DNA of 64,000 nucleotides from Lacticaseibacillus baoqingensis (GCF_003946165.1 NZ_RHOI01000005.1:60066-124065); one strand, 5' to 3'. Shown: positions 52,933 through 62,640, counted from the stretch's first letter. Numbers and translations: made by a program. Notes: generated by a model not told the origin, from the sequence alone.

Positions 52933-54272
52933 CAGTTTTCCTCCGATTTCGTTGTGCGCCGGACAATGTTCAGCGTCGCCAGCAGGGCAATGACCATGAA
53001 CCCTGCCATCAGCACCGCTGCGTGATCATAACTGACCGCCGCCTTGGTGAAGCCGCTGGTCAGCGCCACAATGACCGACAAACCAAAAGATCCGCCGATT
53101 TGGTGGGCGGTGTTGACCACCCCAGAAGCCGCGCCGGCAATAACGGGATCAGTGTGCGCCACCCCGGCTACTGTTAACGGGCTCAAGCTCAAGCCTTGCC
53201 CGATCCCAATAATGACCATTGGCATTGCCAAAGCCCAGAAGTAGCCGCCTTGAATGCCGATCAAAGCGCCCATGATCAATCCCGCCAGTGTGATCACAAC
53301 GCCTGTGACCAACAATTGATTGTTGGTGAAGCGGTTGTTGAGCCGCGCCAACACGGTAGCCGAGATGAACTGCGGAATCGTTTCAGGCAAAAAACCAAGC
53401 GCCGCCAGCAGCGGGGTGTAACCGTAAACGTTTTGCATCGCTTGCGGCACCAAGAAGAAGTATGAGATCATCGCCCCAAGGTAGAAGAAGCGCGCGATGT
53501 AAGCACTGCTGCGTTCATTATCGGCAAACAACCGCAACGGCATCAACGGGTGAGCGATGCGCGATTCGGCCAACCCGAACAAAGCCAAGAATACCACCGC
53601 GACGACCCCAGCCGCCACGCGAGCGTATGCCCCGTTGATGCTGTAAATCAAACCGGCAAAGCCAATGACCGACGTGACGGCACCGACCCAATCAAGCCGC
53701 CCGCCTTGCCCTTTGGTCTGAGGCACCACCTTCAACGTCAAGACCAGCAAAACGAGCCCCACCGGCACATTCAACAAGAACCCCACACGCCAAGAAAAAT
53801 AACTGGCAATCAAACCGCCGATGACTAAGCCAAAGCTGGCGCCAATGCCGGCAGTGGCCCCGTAATAAGCGATGGCGCGCGTGCGCATATTACCGGTATA
53901 GTTGTCCATCAACAAAGCCAGCGTGGTTGGCGCCAGAATCGCCGACCCCACCCCTTGCAATGCGCGCATGGCAATGATCAGGGCCCCGTTTTGCGCCAAC
54001 CCGACCAGCAAGGAACCGATCGTAAACAAGGTCAAGCCGCTGATAAACACCTTCCTGCGCCCAATCATATCACCGGCGCGCCCGCCAAGCATCAACAACC
54101 CGCCAAAAGTCAGCGCGTAAGCATTCGTCACCCAAGCCAGACTCTGCGCATCCATCTGCAAGTCTTGCGCGATCTTAACCGTGCTGGTAAACACGATGGA
54201 ATTATCTAACAGGATCATCAAGTAACTGATCAAGATGATTGGCAGCACCAACCCAAATTTTTGTTTTTGCAT
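52932..54272 (-). CDS. DHA2-type MFS exporter, MarR-linked
   Basis: Fourteen-TM proton-driven exporter of 446 aa from the ATG at 54272 (GGAGG five bases upstream; an upstream in-frame start lacks a site). Motif A-like GGRAGDMIGRRKVF (about 64-77) and motif C-like GIGASFGLVIGGLI are seen. It is followed without a gap by the broken NAD(P)-binding gene. Its promoter region holds a copy of the 20-bp MarR-type operator. Confidence 0.9.
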   Translation of the reverse strand: MQKQKFGLVLPIILISYLMILLDNSIVFTSTVKIAQDLQMDAQSLAWVTNAYALTFGGLLMLGGRAGDMIGRRKVFISGLTLFTIGSLLVGLAQNGALIIAMRALQGVGSAILAPTTLALLMDNYTGNMRTRAIAYYGATAGIGASFGLVIGGLIASYFSWRVGFLLNVPVGLVLLVLTLKVVPQTKGQGGRLDWVGAVTSVIGFAGLIYSINGAYARVAAGVVAVVFLALFGLAESRIAHPLMPLRLFADNERSSAYIARFFYLGAMISYFFLVPQAMQNVYGYTPLLAALGFLPETIPQFISATVLARLNNRFTNNQLLVTGVVITLAGLIMGALIGIQGGYFWALAMPMVIIGIGQGLSLSPLTVAGVAHTDPVIAGAASGVVNTAHQIGGSFGLSVIVALTSGFTKAAVSYDHAAVLMAGFMVIALLATLNIVRRTTKSEEN

Positions 54273-54346
54273 GACAGCCTCCAAGCTTGTTTTCATGTAA
54301 ACGCCGATATGACAGCGTTGTTCTTAACTGATGAATTTAGCTTAAG

Positions 54347-54366
54347 CCTTAAAGTGAACTTTAAGG
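54347..54366. promoter_or_regulatory. MarR-type operator, copy 1 (exporter promoter)
   Basis: CCTTAAAGTGAACTTTAAGG: nine-base arms around GA. Identical to the site at 55533-55552. On the minus strand TTGCCT, a -35 candidate, overlaps it in both copies. Confidence 0.8.
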
Positions 54367-54380
54367 CAAGGCTTTTCTGC

Positions 54381-54420
54381 AAAAAAAAGCAACTTTTCTC
54401 GGATTTGCGAGAAAAGTTGC
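54381..54420 (-). terminator. Terminator of the alcohol dehydrogenase gene
   Basis: Minus strand GCAACTTTTCTC and GAGAAAAGTTGC twelve-base arms followed by eight T. Confidence 0.92.
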
Positions 54421-54427
54421 AATGGGT

Positions 54428-55471
54428 TTATTCGCTGATCACCAGCAACGACTTAATCGCGGTGCGCTGATCCATCGCCGCATAAGCAGCTTGCACATGA
54501 TCCAGGTCAAAGCGCTTGGTGAAGACCTTGCCAGGATGGATCTCACCGTTCAACACCGCTTGCAGCAGTCCGCCACGGTCATGCGTGGTGACCGCCGCGA
54601 CGCCGCCGCGCAAGCCGATGTTGCGCCAAAACAAGTCGTTGGTGTTCATCTGCGGGTTTTGCGGAATGCCAACGCGGCCAACAACCGCACCTGGCCGGCC
54701 CACTTGCACCGCCGTGGCCACTGACTGTTCGTTCCCAACGCATTCAAGGATAGCATCAGCACCGCTGTCGTCGGTAAGCGCCATGACCTTAGCCACCGCT
54801 TCATCCCCACGTTCAGGCACAATGTCGGTAGCGCCAAATTCCCGCGCCAGCGCCTGGCGATCGGCATGGCGGCTCATGGCAATGATTCGCTTTGCGCCAA
54901 GCAGCTTGGCAGAAAGCACCCCACTTAAGCCCACGGCGCCATCACCCATGACCACCACTGTGTCACCAGGTTTCACTTCGGCAGCCTGTGCAGCGTGGTA
55001 ACCCGTCGCCATCACGTCAGACAAGGCCAACAAGTCATTGAGCTGCTCATCAGTGTAGTCGCTTGGTTGGCCCGGCACTTTCACCAGCGCCCAGTTGGCA
55101 TTCTCATAGCGCAAATACTCCGCTTGATAACCCACCGGGCTGCCTTGATGCTTAAACGTGAGACAGTCCCCGTCAAAGCCTGCCAAGCAAGCTGCACAAT
55201 GACCGCAACCATGAGTGAACGGGACAATGACAAAATCGCCAGGCTGCACATTGGTCACAGCCGCCCCGACACTTTCAACCACGCCGATCGCCTCGTGGCC
55301 GACTGGTTGGTTAGCGGCGCGCTTGGAAATGCCGCGGTACCACCACAGATCCGACCCGCATACGCACGCGCGCACGATACGGATCACTGCGTCTGTAGGA
55401 AATTCCACCTGGGGTTTAGGCAAGTCGTGTACTGCCACTTGACCTGGTTCAACAAAAATTGCTGCTTTCAT
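54428..55471 (-). CDS. Zinc-dependent alcohol dehydrogenase family protein
   Basis: Medium-chain dehydrogenase of 347 aa. Catalytic zinc ligands lie in ACVCGSDLW (Cys about 39) and GHEAIGVVESVG (His-Glu about 61-62). The structural zinc loop CGHCAACLAGFDGDC has four cysteines. The NAD(P) loop reads GDGAVGLSGVLSAKLLGA. The ATG at 55471 follows AAGGAGGAAAAT. It lies under the second copy of the MarR-type operator, suggesting a role in aldehyde or quinone detoxification. Confidence 0.92.
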   Translation of the reverse strand: MKAAIFVEPGQVAVHDLPKPQVEFPTDAVIRIVRACVCGSDLWWYRGISKRAANQPVGHEAIGVVESVGAAVTNVQPGDFVIVPFTHGCGHCAACLAGFDGDCLTFKHQGSPVGYQAEYLRYENANWALVKVPGQPSDYTDEQLNDLLALSDVMATGYHAAQAAEVKPGDTVVVMGDGAVGLSGVLSAKLLGAKRIIAMSRHADRQALAREFGATDIVPERGDEAVAKVMALTDDSGADAILECVGNEQSVATAVQVGRPGAVVGRVGIPQNPQMNTNDLFWRNIGLRGGVAAVTTHDRGGLLQAVLNGEIHPGKVFTKRFDLDHVQAAYAAMDQRTAIKSLLVISE

Positions 55472-55532
55472 ATTTTCCTCCTTGATCTCAGGCAACTGCC
55501 GTCGCCACTTTGCATGATGCCTTTAGCCTACA

Positions 55533-55552
55533 CCTTAAAGTGAACTTTAAGG
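55533..55552. promoter_or_regulatory. MarR-type operator, copy 2 (alcohol dehydrogenase promoter)
   Basis: CCTTAAAGTGAACTTTAAGG, identical to 54347-54366, lying between the marR gene and the dehydrogenase it would control. Confidence 0.8.
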
Positions 55553-55585
55553 CAAGTCCTGAATATCAAATCAAGAGCGCCGCTT

Positions 55586-55999
55586 TTATGGCGTGTTCAG
55601 CTCGGTAAAATACTGCAGCATCTGCACGAACAATGCCCGTTGTGCTGGTGTAAAGGCGGTGGTCATGGCCGTTTGTTGCTGCGCAATGTAGGCGGTGACA
55701 GTATGGTACAAAGCTTGGGCTTTAGGCGCCAAGCGCACCATTTTTTGCCGCGCATCATCGGCAGCGATCGTCCGCGAGATCAAGCCGCGCGCTTCCATTC
55801 GCTGCAAGGCCACCGTCGCAGTAGAGCGTTGAATATTGAATTCTGTTTCGATATCGCGTTGTAAAACTTGCTCATGTTGGCCCACAAAATCGATGATCGA
55901 CATTTGCATCCCGGTCAGATCAAATTGCTTGGCATAAGCATCCATGGCCTTATTCATCTGATTGGTGGCATGTTTGAGCAGCTTCCCATAATCAACCAT
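55586..55999 (-). CDS. MarR-family transcriptional regulator
   Basis: Winged-helix repressor of 137 aa. The DNA-binding part includes VLQRDIETEFNIQRSTATVALQRMEARGLISRT in consecutive pieces (about 45-78), with DDARQKMVRLAPKA as the wing. It is encoded directly upstream of the alcohol dehydrogenase and exporter genes, both preceded by the same palindrome, so it is the probable repressor of both. No cysteine near the N-terminus, so thiol-switch sensing of OhrR type is not indicated. Confidence 0.92.
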   Translation of the reverse strand: MVDYGKLLKHATNQMNKAMDAYAKQFDLTGMQMSIIDFVGQHEQVLQRDIETEFNIQRSTATVALQRMEARGLISRTIAADDARQKMVRLAPKAQALYHTVTAYIAQQQTAMTTAFTPAQRALFVQMLQYFTELNTP

Positions 56000-56043
56000 G
56001 CGGTCTTGTCTCCTTTAGCTGAGCTTTTGCCTTCAATCGCTTC

Positions 56044-56070
56044 AAAAAAAGCACCCCATAAATGGGATGC
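56044..56070 (-). terminator. Terminator of rplM-rpsI
   Basis: Minus strand GCATCCCATTTATGGGGTGC followed by seven T. Confidence 0.88.
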
Positions 56071-56096
56071 TTCGTATCCAATCGCTGATCTGATGA

Positions 56097-56489
56097 TTAA
56101 CGCTTGGAGAATTGACTAGCCTTACGAGCCTTCTTCAGACCTGGCTTCTTACGTTCCTTCATACGAGGGTCACGTGTCAGCATACCGCCGCGCTTAAGGG
56201 CGCCGCGGAAGTCTGGGTCAACAGTGAGCAGCGCACGAGCAATGCCGTGACGGGTTGCGCCGGCTTGGCCAGTGTAACCACCACCGTTAACATTAACTAG
56301 GACATCATATTGACCAGTGGTTTCGGTCATGCCGAAAGGCTGAGTCATGTCCAAGATCAAGTGTTCGTATGGGAGATAGTCGTGAACGTCCTTGCCGTTC
56401 ATCGTGATCTTGCCGTTACCTGGAACCAAACGGACCCGGGCAACGGAGTTTTTGCGGCGACCTGTGCCGCTGTAAGATACTTGAGCCAC
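56097..56489 (-). CDS. rpsI: 30S ribosomal protein S9
   Basis: Small-subunit protein of 130 aa with the universal C-terminus [18 protein letters not shown] that reaches the P-site tRNA. Starts [24 protein letters not shown]. Thirteen bases after rplM. Confidence 0.98.
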   Translation of the reverse strand: MAQVSYSGTGRRKNSVARVRLVPGNGKITMNGKDVHDYLPYEHLILDMTQPFGMTETTGQYDVLVNVNGGGYTGQAGATRHGIARALLTVDPDFRGALKRGGMLTRDPRMKERKKPGLKKARKASQFSKR

Positions 56490-56502
56490 AGTTGTATCCT
56501 CC

Positions 56503-56949
56503 TTAGATTAAGTTCGTGATGTCGAGTACTTCAGGCTTTTGGGCAGCATGAGAATGATCTTCCCCTGCATACACATGAAGCTTCAAGAATTGTTGATGGC
56601 CAAGAGTGTTCTTGGTTGGCAACATCTTCTTAACAGAGTATTCAACCAAGCGAGCAGGGTTGTTCTTCAGCAAGTCGCCTGCGACTTCATGCTTCAAACC
56701 ACCTGGATGCTGGCTATGACGATAGTAAATCTTGTCAGAGGCTTTTTTGCCGGTTAACTTCAACTTAGAAGCGTTGATCACGATGACGTTATCACCAGTG
56801 TCGACGTTAGGTGTGAAGGTAGGCTTGTTCTTGCCGCGCAGGATGCTGGCAACAACGGAAGACAAACGCCCAAGAGCGATGTCCGTTGCGTCGATCACAT
56901 ACCACTTACGTTCGATTTCGCCTGGCTTAGCCATGAATGTTGTACGCAC
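56503..56949 (-). CDS. rplM: 50S ribosomal protein L13
   Basis: Large-subunit protein of 148 aa, beginning [21 protein letters not shown] and containing [22 protein letters not shown]. The start codon is GTG at 56949, with TTGGAGGAAAC upstream. Its own promoter at 57034-57062 starts transcription here and not from truA, because an MFS gene intervenes. Confidence 0.98.
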   Translation of the reverse strand: MRTTFMAKPGEIERKWYVIDATDIALGRLSSVVASILRGKNKPTFTPNVDTGDNVIVINASKLKLTGKKASDKIYYRHSQHPGGLKHEVAGDLLKNNPARLVEYSVKKMLPTKNTLGHQQFLKLHVYAGEDHSHAAQKPEVLDITNLI

Positions 56950-57033
56950 GATTTGTTTCCTCCAATTTGTTCAGTAAGAGTTTGACACGTTAAGTTTCCG
57001 GGGCTTATCGTGGGGCAAACAATACCAGCTACT

Positions 57034-57062
57034 AATATACCGCAAATTGACAAGCGGGTCAA
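57034..57062 (-). promoter_or_regulatory. Sigma-A promoter of rplM-rpsI
   Basis: Minus strand TTGACC (57057-57062), 17-base spacer, TATATT (57034-57039). The -35 lies just past the stop of the MFS gene, leaving a leader of about 80 bases. Confidence 0.8.
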
Positions 57063-57078
57063 TCCAAGCCGCAAAACT

Positions 57079-58251
57079 TTACGCCGGCAATCGCGGTTGG
57101 CGCATGATCCACCAGCCGCACGCTCCCATCAATAGGCTCAACGCCAAGCACAGCCATAATACCCCTGCCCATGTCAGCGCCTGTGCCAGCAGTGAAAAAC
57201 TGACCGGACCGATCGCTGCGACTAAATAGCCGCCAGACTGAGCCATTCCGGAAAGACTGGCGGTTTTGGCCGCCGTTGCGGCTTTTTTTTGGAAAAAGAC
57301 GATACAGACTGAAAAGGCTGCGCCACTGGCACCGCCGGCAATTATGGCCATCGCCGCTTGAAACCAAAAGATGACCGGCCCGACTAAGATCCCGATCAAT
57401 CCCAAGGCAAATCCGCCGCTGGCAATGACCACGATGATGGCCAAACCGTGTTTGCGCTCGGCAATACTAGGCGTCAATAAGGTCAGCGGCAAGCCAAATA
57501 GCTGAAAGCAAGTCGCCAACTCACCAGCGGCCACAGCGTCAAAGCCGGTATGTTGCCAGATCGTTGGCAGCCACGTTAACAAAGAATAATAAAGCAGTGA
57601 CTGCAACCCAAAAAACAACGCGATCCCCCAAGCCAGCGGCGCATGTCCCACCGTCTCAGCACCCGTGCCAACAGAGGCAGCCAATGGTTGTCCATGCAGC
57701 TGCGGCAATGCGCACAGCCAGATCACCAGCGCCAAGACACTGCCGCTGCCTAACAATGCCATCGTCCCAATCGGCCCTACTGCATGTGCCAACAGCCCGG
57801 CAGTCCCGGTCCCAAAGCTGGCGACAAGCCCCATGGCGGTGGTATATAGCGTGGTCATCGCGGCGGTTTTGGTGGGGAATTCTTGCTTGATCAATGCCGG
57901 TAACAACACATTGCCGCCAGCGATCCCCAATCCCGAAAGCGCCGTTCCCAACAACAAGCCCCAGGCATTTCCCAACAAGCGCAACCCGGCTCCTAACACC
58001 AAGGCAGTTGCAGTTACCGCCAGCGTCTTTCCTAATCCCCGGTGCGCGCCGAGCCGCCCAATCAGCGGTGAGGCCAAGGCAAACATGACTAATGGAATCG
58101 TCGTCACTAATCCTGCCAAAGCACGCGGTAAGGCGCCAGCTTGAGCCAAGGTGCCGATCAACGGCGGCATCATCGTGATCGGCAAGCGTAAATTGGCCCC
58201 GATCAAAAATACCCCCAGCGTTACCAACCATGTCAGCTTTTTTTGTGCCAT
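57079..58251 (-). CDS. CynX/NimT-family MFS transporter
   Basis: Twelve-TM major facilitator of 390 aa. The N-terminus MAQKKLTWLVTLGVFLIGANLRLPITMMPPLIG is characteristic of the CynX/NimT branch (cyanate or nitroimidazole export by name; true substrates mostly unknown). It lies 25 bases after truA and before rplM, interrupting an otherwise conserved truA-rplM-rpsI order. Confidence 0.88.
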   Translation of the reverse strand: MAQKKLTWLVTLGVFLIGANLRLPITMMPPLIGTLAQAGALPRALAGLVTTIPLVMFALASPLIGRLGAHRGLGKTLAVTATALVLGAGLRLLGNAWGLLLGTALSGLGIAGGNVLLPALIKQEFPTKTAAMTTLYTTAMGLVASFGTGTAGLLAHAVGPIGTMALLGSGSVLALVIWLCALPQLHGQPLAASVGTGAETVGHAPLAWGIALFFGLQSLLYYSLLTWLPTIWQHTGFDAVAAGELATCFQLFGLPLTLLTPSIAERKHGLAIIVVIASGGFALGLIGILVGPVIFWFQAAMAIIAGGASGAAFSVCIVFFQKKAATAAKTASLSGMAQSGGYLVAAIGPVSFSLLAQALTWAGVLWLCLALSLLMGACGWWIMRQPRLPA

Positions 58252-58276
58252 CCCCTCACCCTTTCATGACTGCTGA

Positions 58277-59023
58277 TCAATCATAATACACTTCTTTAAG
58301 ATATAACCCTGACGCTGGTGCCGTACCGCGGGCTTGCTGGCGGTCTTTGACCGCATACAAGCGGATAAAATCATGCACCTCTCGGCGGCCGCTGCCGATT
58401 TCCAGCAAGGTGGCGACTAATATCCGCACCATGTTATACAAAAAACCATTGCCATAAAACTCAAAGATGACTTCATGATGCGCCGGGTCGTCTTTGACCG
58501 TCGCTTCATAGATCGTGCGTACTTTGTCTTGAATCACCCCGCCACTGGCCGCAAAGCTGGTGAAATCATGCGTCCCCACGACATCTTTCAAGGCTTCTTG
58601 CACCCGATTCAAATCTAGTGGGTAAGGCCAATGACCGGTGTACAAACGGTTGAATGGATCCGTGAAGCGACCGCGGGCGACTCGGTACAAATACCGTTTG
58701 CCGCGAGCTGAATAGCGGGCGTGAAACGCAGCTGGGACGATTTCTGCTTTTAAGATCTCAATATCCAATGGCATCAGCGAATTCATCGCGCGCAGCATCG
58801 CTTGTTCCGGGATATTGCCAGGATAATCAAACGAAACGACTTGGCCTAAAGCATGCACGCCTGAATCGGTGCGGCCAGAACCATCCACGTGGATCGCATC
58901 CACTTTTGCCATTTTCCCCAAGGCCTTTTGTAACACCCCTTGGACTGTGCGTTGCTGCGGTTGAATCTGATAACCCGCAAAGTGGGTGCCATCATAGGCC
59001 AAGGTCAGTTTATAGTGTGTCAT
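58277..59023 (-). CDS. truA: tRNA pseudouridine(38-40) synthase
   Basis: Modifies the tRNA anticodon stem; 248 aa from the ATG at 59023, which has GGAGAAAACA upstream. The catalytic Asp lies in [18 protein letters not shown] (about 49-66). [23 protein letters not shown] is the C-terminal signature. It follows ecfT with an 86-base gap. Confidence 0.96.
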   Translation of the reverse strand: MTHYKLTLAYDGTHFAGYQIQPQQRTVQGVLQKALGKMAKVDAIHVDGSGRTDSGVHALGQVVSFDYPGNIPEQAMLRAMNSLMPLDIEILKAEIVPAAFHARYSARGKRYLYRVARGRFTDPFNRLYTGHWPYPLDLNRVQEALKDVVGTHDFTSFAASGGVIQDKVRTIYEATVKDDPAHHEVIFEFYGNGFLYNMVRILVATLLEIGSGRREVHDFIRLYAVKDRQQARGTAPASGLYLKEVYYD

Positions 59024-59109
59024 TGTTTTCTCCATCAATTCCGATAAAAATTCAGGCGCCCGATTAACATCGCACGCCTGAAAGCATTCCAATCACTTCA
59101 CTAGCAGCA

Positions 59110-59904
59110 TCACTGCCGTAAAAAGACTAATACGACCGTCAACACGCCCATCCCCAAAGCGGCATAAAGATCTTTGGCATGGTATTGCAAGATACGAAAC
59201 TTAGTCCGATTATCGCCGCCTTGATAGCCGCGTGCATCCATGGCCGTCGCCAGATCTTCGGCGATGGTAAAACTATCGACGAACAATGGGATCAGCAATG
59301 GAACGACGGCTTTCATCTGCTGAAACAGATTGCCTGTACCAAAATCGACCCCACGAGCGCGCTGCGCATTCATGATCTTGGTCGTTTGATCCATCAACGT
59401 TGGCACAAACCGCAATGCGATCTGCAAGACTAATGCGAGTTCTGTCACCGGCACTTTGACCTTGCGCAAAGGTTTCAGCAGCGACTCCACAGCATCTGCC
59501 AACGAAAGCGGCTGCGTCGTCAACGTCAAAAGCGTCGACACAAAAATGATCAGCACAAAGCGCATGAAAATAAACGCACCATTGGTGAGCCCGTATTGGG
59601 TGATCGCCAGCCAGCCAAAAGACCAATACACGGCACCGCCTTTAGTGAAAAAGATCTGCAAAGCGACCGTGAACAAGATCAACCAGATCATTGGCCGCAC
59701 ACCGCGGAGGAAAAACCCGATCCGTACTCGTGACAACAAGATCATGCCCATCGTCGCGGCAAACATCAACAAATAGCTTTGCCAATTGTTCGCGAGAAAA
59801 ATGATGGCAATATAGTAAAAACTGGCCATCAGCTTAGTGCGCGGATCGAGGCGGTGAACGAATGAATCACCAGGAATATACCGTCCTAATATCAACTTAT
59901 CCAT
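59110..59904 (-). CDS. ecfT: ECF transporter transmembrane subunit EcfT
   Basis: Energy-coupling membrane protein of 264 aa shared by several vitamin-binding S components. It has about five TM segments and the two coupling-helix Ala-Arg-Gly motifs: [11 protein letters not shown] (about 180-190) and [12 protein letters not shown] (about 220-231). Overlaps ecfA2 by eight bases. Confidence 0.95.
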   Translation of the reverse strand: MDKLILGRYIPGDSFVHRLDPRTKLMASFYYIAIIFLANNWQSYLLMFAATMGMILLSRVRIGFFLRGVRPMIWLILFTVALQIFFTKGGAVYWSFGWLAITQYGLTNGAFIFMRFVLIIFVSTLLTLTTQPLSLADAVESLLKPLRKVKVPVTELALVLQIALRFVPTLMDQTTKIMNAQRARGVDFGTGNLFQQMKAVVPLLIPLFVDSFTIAEDLATAMDARGYQGGDNRTKFRILQYHAKDLYAALGMGVLTVVLVFLRQ

Positions 59905-60763
59905 GCGGCTGCCCTCCGATCTGCGGGAGGAGTTGGTCAGCCAATTCCGCCACCGTCAAAGGCATTGGGGAAAAGGTGAAACCTTTTTGCCGTAAACGTT
60001 GCGCAAAACGGGTCGTTTTCGGTAATCCCAGTTGTTTTTGGACCAACCAATCAGGGTCGGCAAAGATCTCTCGCGGTGAACCTTGCCGCACCAAAGCACC
60101 GTGTTCCATCACCAGTACATGATCTGCATAATCGGCGACATCATCCATTTGGTGCGTCACCAAAACGATCGTCAGGCCGTGCTCATCATGCAAGCGTTTA
60201 AACATGGTCATCATTTCCTGCCGGCCAGCCGGATCTAGGCCGGCCGTTGGTTCGTCTAACACCAGTACCTCTGGCTGCATGGCCAAAACACCAGCAATCG
60301 CCACGCGCCGCATTTGCCCACCAGAAAGATCAAATGGTGACTGGTCCAAGACTCCCTTAGGCAACCCAACTTGGGTCACCATTTCTGCGGCTAAAGCCAA
60401 CGCATCAGCTTCTGGCACCCCAAAATTTTGTGGCCCAAATGCAATATCCTTGGCCACCGTTTGCTCAAACAGCTGACTTTCCGCGAACTGAAAAACCATC
60501 CCCACTTTTTGACGCAACGGTTTAAGATGCTTGTTGGACGTCTCATTGGTGATCTTAAAATCCCCGATCGTCACAGTGCCCGCCGTTGGTTTCAGCAGTG
60601 CATTCAGATGTTGCAGCAACGTCGATTTTCCGCTTCCTGTATGGCCAATGATCGCCGTATAGCTGCCATCACGGATGGTCGTTGACACGTCTTTAAGCCC
60701 ATCACCAGCAAAAGGTGTCCCTGCTTGATAAGTAAAACTTACATGGTCGAATGTAATGTCCAC
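59897..60763 (-). CDS. ecfA2: ECF transporter ATPase EcfA2
   Basis: ATPase subunit of 288 aa. Walker [10 protein letters not shown] (about 39-47), Q-loop [10 protein letters not shown], signature [14 protein letters not shown] and Walker [14 protein letters not shown] are intact. The E-S-Q variant of the Q-loop region is typical for EcfA2. It overlaps ecfA1 by 25 bases, with its ribosome site inside that gene. Confidence 0.95.
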   Translation of the reverse strand: MDITFDHVSFTYQAGTPFAGDGLKDVSTTIRDGSYTAIIGHTGSGKSTLLQHLNALLKPTAGTVTIGDFKITNETSNKHLKPLRQKVGMVFQFAESQLFEQTVAKDIAFGPQNFGVPEADALALAAEMVTQVGLPKGVLDQSPFDLSGGQMRRVAIAGVLAMQPEVLVLDEPTAGLDPAGRQEMMTMFKRLHDEHGLTIVLVTHQMDDVADYADHVLVMEHGALVRQGSPREIFADPDWLVQKQLGLPKTTRFAQRLRQKGFTFSPMPLTVAELADQLLPQIGGQPHG

Positions 60764-61575
60764 AGGTCCTGTACCAACCCTTCCTCATCTAGATACGCCG
60801 CTGGCATGCTCACGCCGCGCTTGCGCAATGCCGCCTTTAACTTTTCTGGATAAGGCACATCTAAGCCCAGCGACAATAGTTCTTCTCCGTGTGCAAAAAT
60901 TTCACTTGGTGTCCCGACTTCTTTGATCTGACCATCATCCAGCAGTAATATCTGATCCGCACTCGCGGCTTCATCGATATCATGAGTGATCGACAACACC
61001 GTTAGCTGTTGTTGCTGGCGTAATGTCCGGATCAGCGTTAATATTTCCTGCCGGCCAGCCGGATCAAGCATCGAAGTTGCTTCATCTAAGATGATGATCT
61101 CCGGCTGTTGCGCAACGATCCCCGCAATCGCGACCCGCTGCTTTTGCCCACCAGATAACCGCGCAGGTTCTCGGCTGGCAAAATCTTGCATATTGACTGC
61201 AGTCAATGCATCCTTGACGCGCGTCACCATTTCCGGACCCGGCACACTGCGATTTTCCAATCCAAAGGCAACGTCATCTGCCACCGTAGCCCCAACAAAT
61301 TGATTATCCGGATTTTGAAAAACAATCCCGACTTTGGCACGAATATCCCACACGGTTTGTTCGCTGAGGCGCAACCCACCAACGGTCACAGTCCCTGTTT
61401 CAGGTGCTAATAAGCCATTGATGTTTTTGGCAAGGGTCGATTTACCGCTGCCGTTATGGCCGATGATGGCCCACCATTGACCTGCAGGTACCGCAAAGGA
61501 GACATCGCTCAACGCCGCCTGCTTGGCTTCTGGGTAATGATAACTAAGGTTTTGCACGGTAATCGCATCAGTCAA
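60739..61575 (-). CDS. ecfA1: ECF transporter ATPase EcfA1
   Basis: ATPase subunit of 278 aa from a TTG start at 61575, chosen because GAGGAAGG lies eight bases before it and the length then matches the family. Walker [11 protein letters not shown]-loop [13 protein letters not shown], signature [14 protein letters not shown] and Walker [14 protein letters not shown] are intact. In many relatives this gene follows rplQ; here it follows the tRNA array terminator. A possible promoter is TTGACA (61628-61633), 17 bases, TATTGA (61605-61610). Confidence 0.94.
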   Translation of the reverse strand: MTDAITVQNLSYHYPEAKQAALSDVSFAVPAGQWWAIIGHNGSGKSTLAKNINGLLAPETGTVTVGGLRLSEQTVWDIRAKVGIVFQNPDNQFVGATVADDVAFGLENRSVPGPEMVTRVKDALTAVNMQDFASREPARLSGGQKQRVAIAGIVAQQPEIIILDEATSMLDPAGRQEILTLIRTLRQQQQLTVLSITHDIDEAASADQILLLDDGQIKEVGTPSEIFAHGEELLSLGLDVPYPEKLKAALRKRGVSMPAAYLDEEGLVQDLWTLHSTM

Positions 61576-61665
61576 GTTCGTCGCCTTCCTCTCATTGCAT
61601 AACGTCAATATCATAACACATTTTACCTGTCAAAACGTTACTTGCATAGCTTCAAGCTGACCCAC

Positions 61666-61704
61666 AAAAAAAGCTCTGAAACGTTAAGATAACGTTTCAG
61701 AGCT
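61666..61704 (-). terminator. Terminator of the rRNA-tRNA operon
   Basis: Perfect fourteen-base arms AGCTCTGAAACGTT and AACGTTTCAGAGCT around ATCTT; seven T follow on the minus strand. Confidence 0.93.
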
Positions 61705-61729
61705 CATATCATACCATCCGGTATTATGA

Positions 61730-61813
61730 TACCGGCGATCGGGGTCGAACCGATACTCCATTGCTGGAACTGGATTTTGAGTCCAGCGCGTCTGCCAATT
61801 CCGCCACGCCGGC
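61730..61813 (-). tRNA. tRNA-Leu (CAA)
   Basis: Long variable arm; anticodon loop CTCAAAA. Last gene of the array, 25 bases before the terminator. Confidence 0.95.
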
Positions 61814-61858
61814 ATGATATTTAAAGATTATACACTCTTTTGGCCCTAGCCGCAAGAA

Positions 61859-61930
61859 AGGCGGTGATCGGATTTGAACCGACGCATAGAGGTTTTGCAG
61901 ACCTTTGCCTTACCACTTGGCTACACCGCC
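61859..61930 (-). tRNA. tRNA-Cys (GCA)
   Basis: Cloverleaf with acceptor GGCGGTG/CACCGCC, anticodon GCA, U73 discriminator as expected for Cys. Confidence 0.95.
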
Positions 61931-61955
61931 AGGAAAGTGCTGCTCCAAAGAGCAA

Positions 61956-62027
61956 TTGGGGTAGCTGGATTCGAACCAGCGCATGACGGAGTCAAAGTCC
62001 GTTGCCTTACCGCTTGGCTATACCCCA
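61956..62027 (-). tRNA. tRNA-Gln (TTG)
   Basis: Acceptor TGGGGTA/TACCCCA, anticodon loop CTTTGAC. Confidence 0.95.
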
Positions 62028-62033
62028 GAAAAG

Positions 62034-62109
62034 GGCGGATAGTGGGGATCGAACCCACGTGTGCCGGTGCCACAAACCGGTGTGTTAACCGCTTCACCAT
62101 ATCCGCCAT
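62034..62109 (-). tRNA. tRNA-His (GTG)
   Basis: Acceptor GCGGATA/TATCCGC with an encoded G at -1 opposite C73, the histidine identity pair; anticodon GTG. Confidence 0.95.
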
Positions 62110-62122
62110 GGCAATAAAAGCA

Positions 62123-62191
62123 GGGATAGTAGGAATTGAACCCACACTGACGGTTTTGGAGACCGTAGTTCTACCTTTAAACTATATCCCT
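62123..62191 (-). tRNA. tRNA-Trp (CCA)
   Basis: Acceptor AGGGATA/TATCCCT, G73, anticodon loop CTCCAAA. Confidence 0.95.
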
Positions 62192-62196
62192 ATAAC

Positions 62197-62277
62197 TGGA
62201 GGATCTAGGATTCGAACCTAGGAACCCGAAGGAACGGATTTACAGTCCGTCGCGTTTAGCCTCTTCGCTAATCCTCC
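62197..62277 (-). tRNA. tRNA-Tyr (GTA)
   Basis: Long variable arm, acceptor GGAGGAT/ATCCTCC, anticodon GTA. Confidence 0.95.
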
Positions 62278-62283
62278 ATAAAA

Positions 62284-62356
62284 TGGCGCGGGACGGAATC
62301 GAACCGCCGACACATGGAGCTTCAATCCATTGCTCTACCAACTGAGCTACCGAGCC
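62284..62356 (-). tRNA. tRNA-Phe (GAA), copy 2 in transcription order
   Basis: Anticodon GAA. Acceptor strands GGCTCGG and CCGCGCC pair except T4 with C69. T stem carries G52-C62, where the other copy (63008-63080) has A-T. Confidence 0.94.
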
Positions 62357-62361
62357 ATTAA

Positions 62362-62435
62362 CGGTTCCAACGAGACTCGAACTCGTGATCTCCTGCGTGA
62401 CAGGCAGGCGTCCTAACCAACTAGACCATGGAACC
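62362..62435 (-). tRNA. tRNA-Asp (GTC)
   Basis: Acceptor GGTTCCA/TGGAACC, G73, anticodon loop CTGTCAC. Same sequence as 63086-63159. Confidence 0.95.
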
Positions 62436-62452
62436 AACATATTTAATTGTAA

Positions 62453-62526
<74 letters not shown>

Positions 62527-62537
62527 ATAATTTTAAA

Positions 62538-62625
62538 AGGAGAATGAGGGATTCGAACCCTCGCGTGGGTCTCCCCACCTGACGGTTTTCAAGACCGTTC
62601 CCTTCAGCCACTTGGGTAATTCTCC
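62538..62625 (-). tRNA. tRNA-Ser (TGA)
   Basis: Long variable arm, anticodon TGA, acceptor GGAGAAT/ATTCTCC. The base after the acceptor is U, where G73 is usual for serine; the Ser (GCT) gene here has G. Confidence 0.94.
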
Positions 62626-62640
62626 ATGACTACAGCTGAC

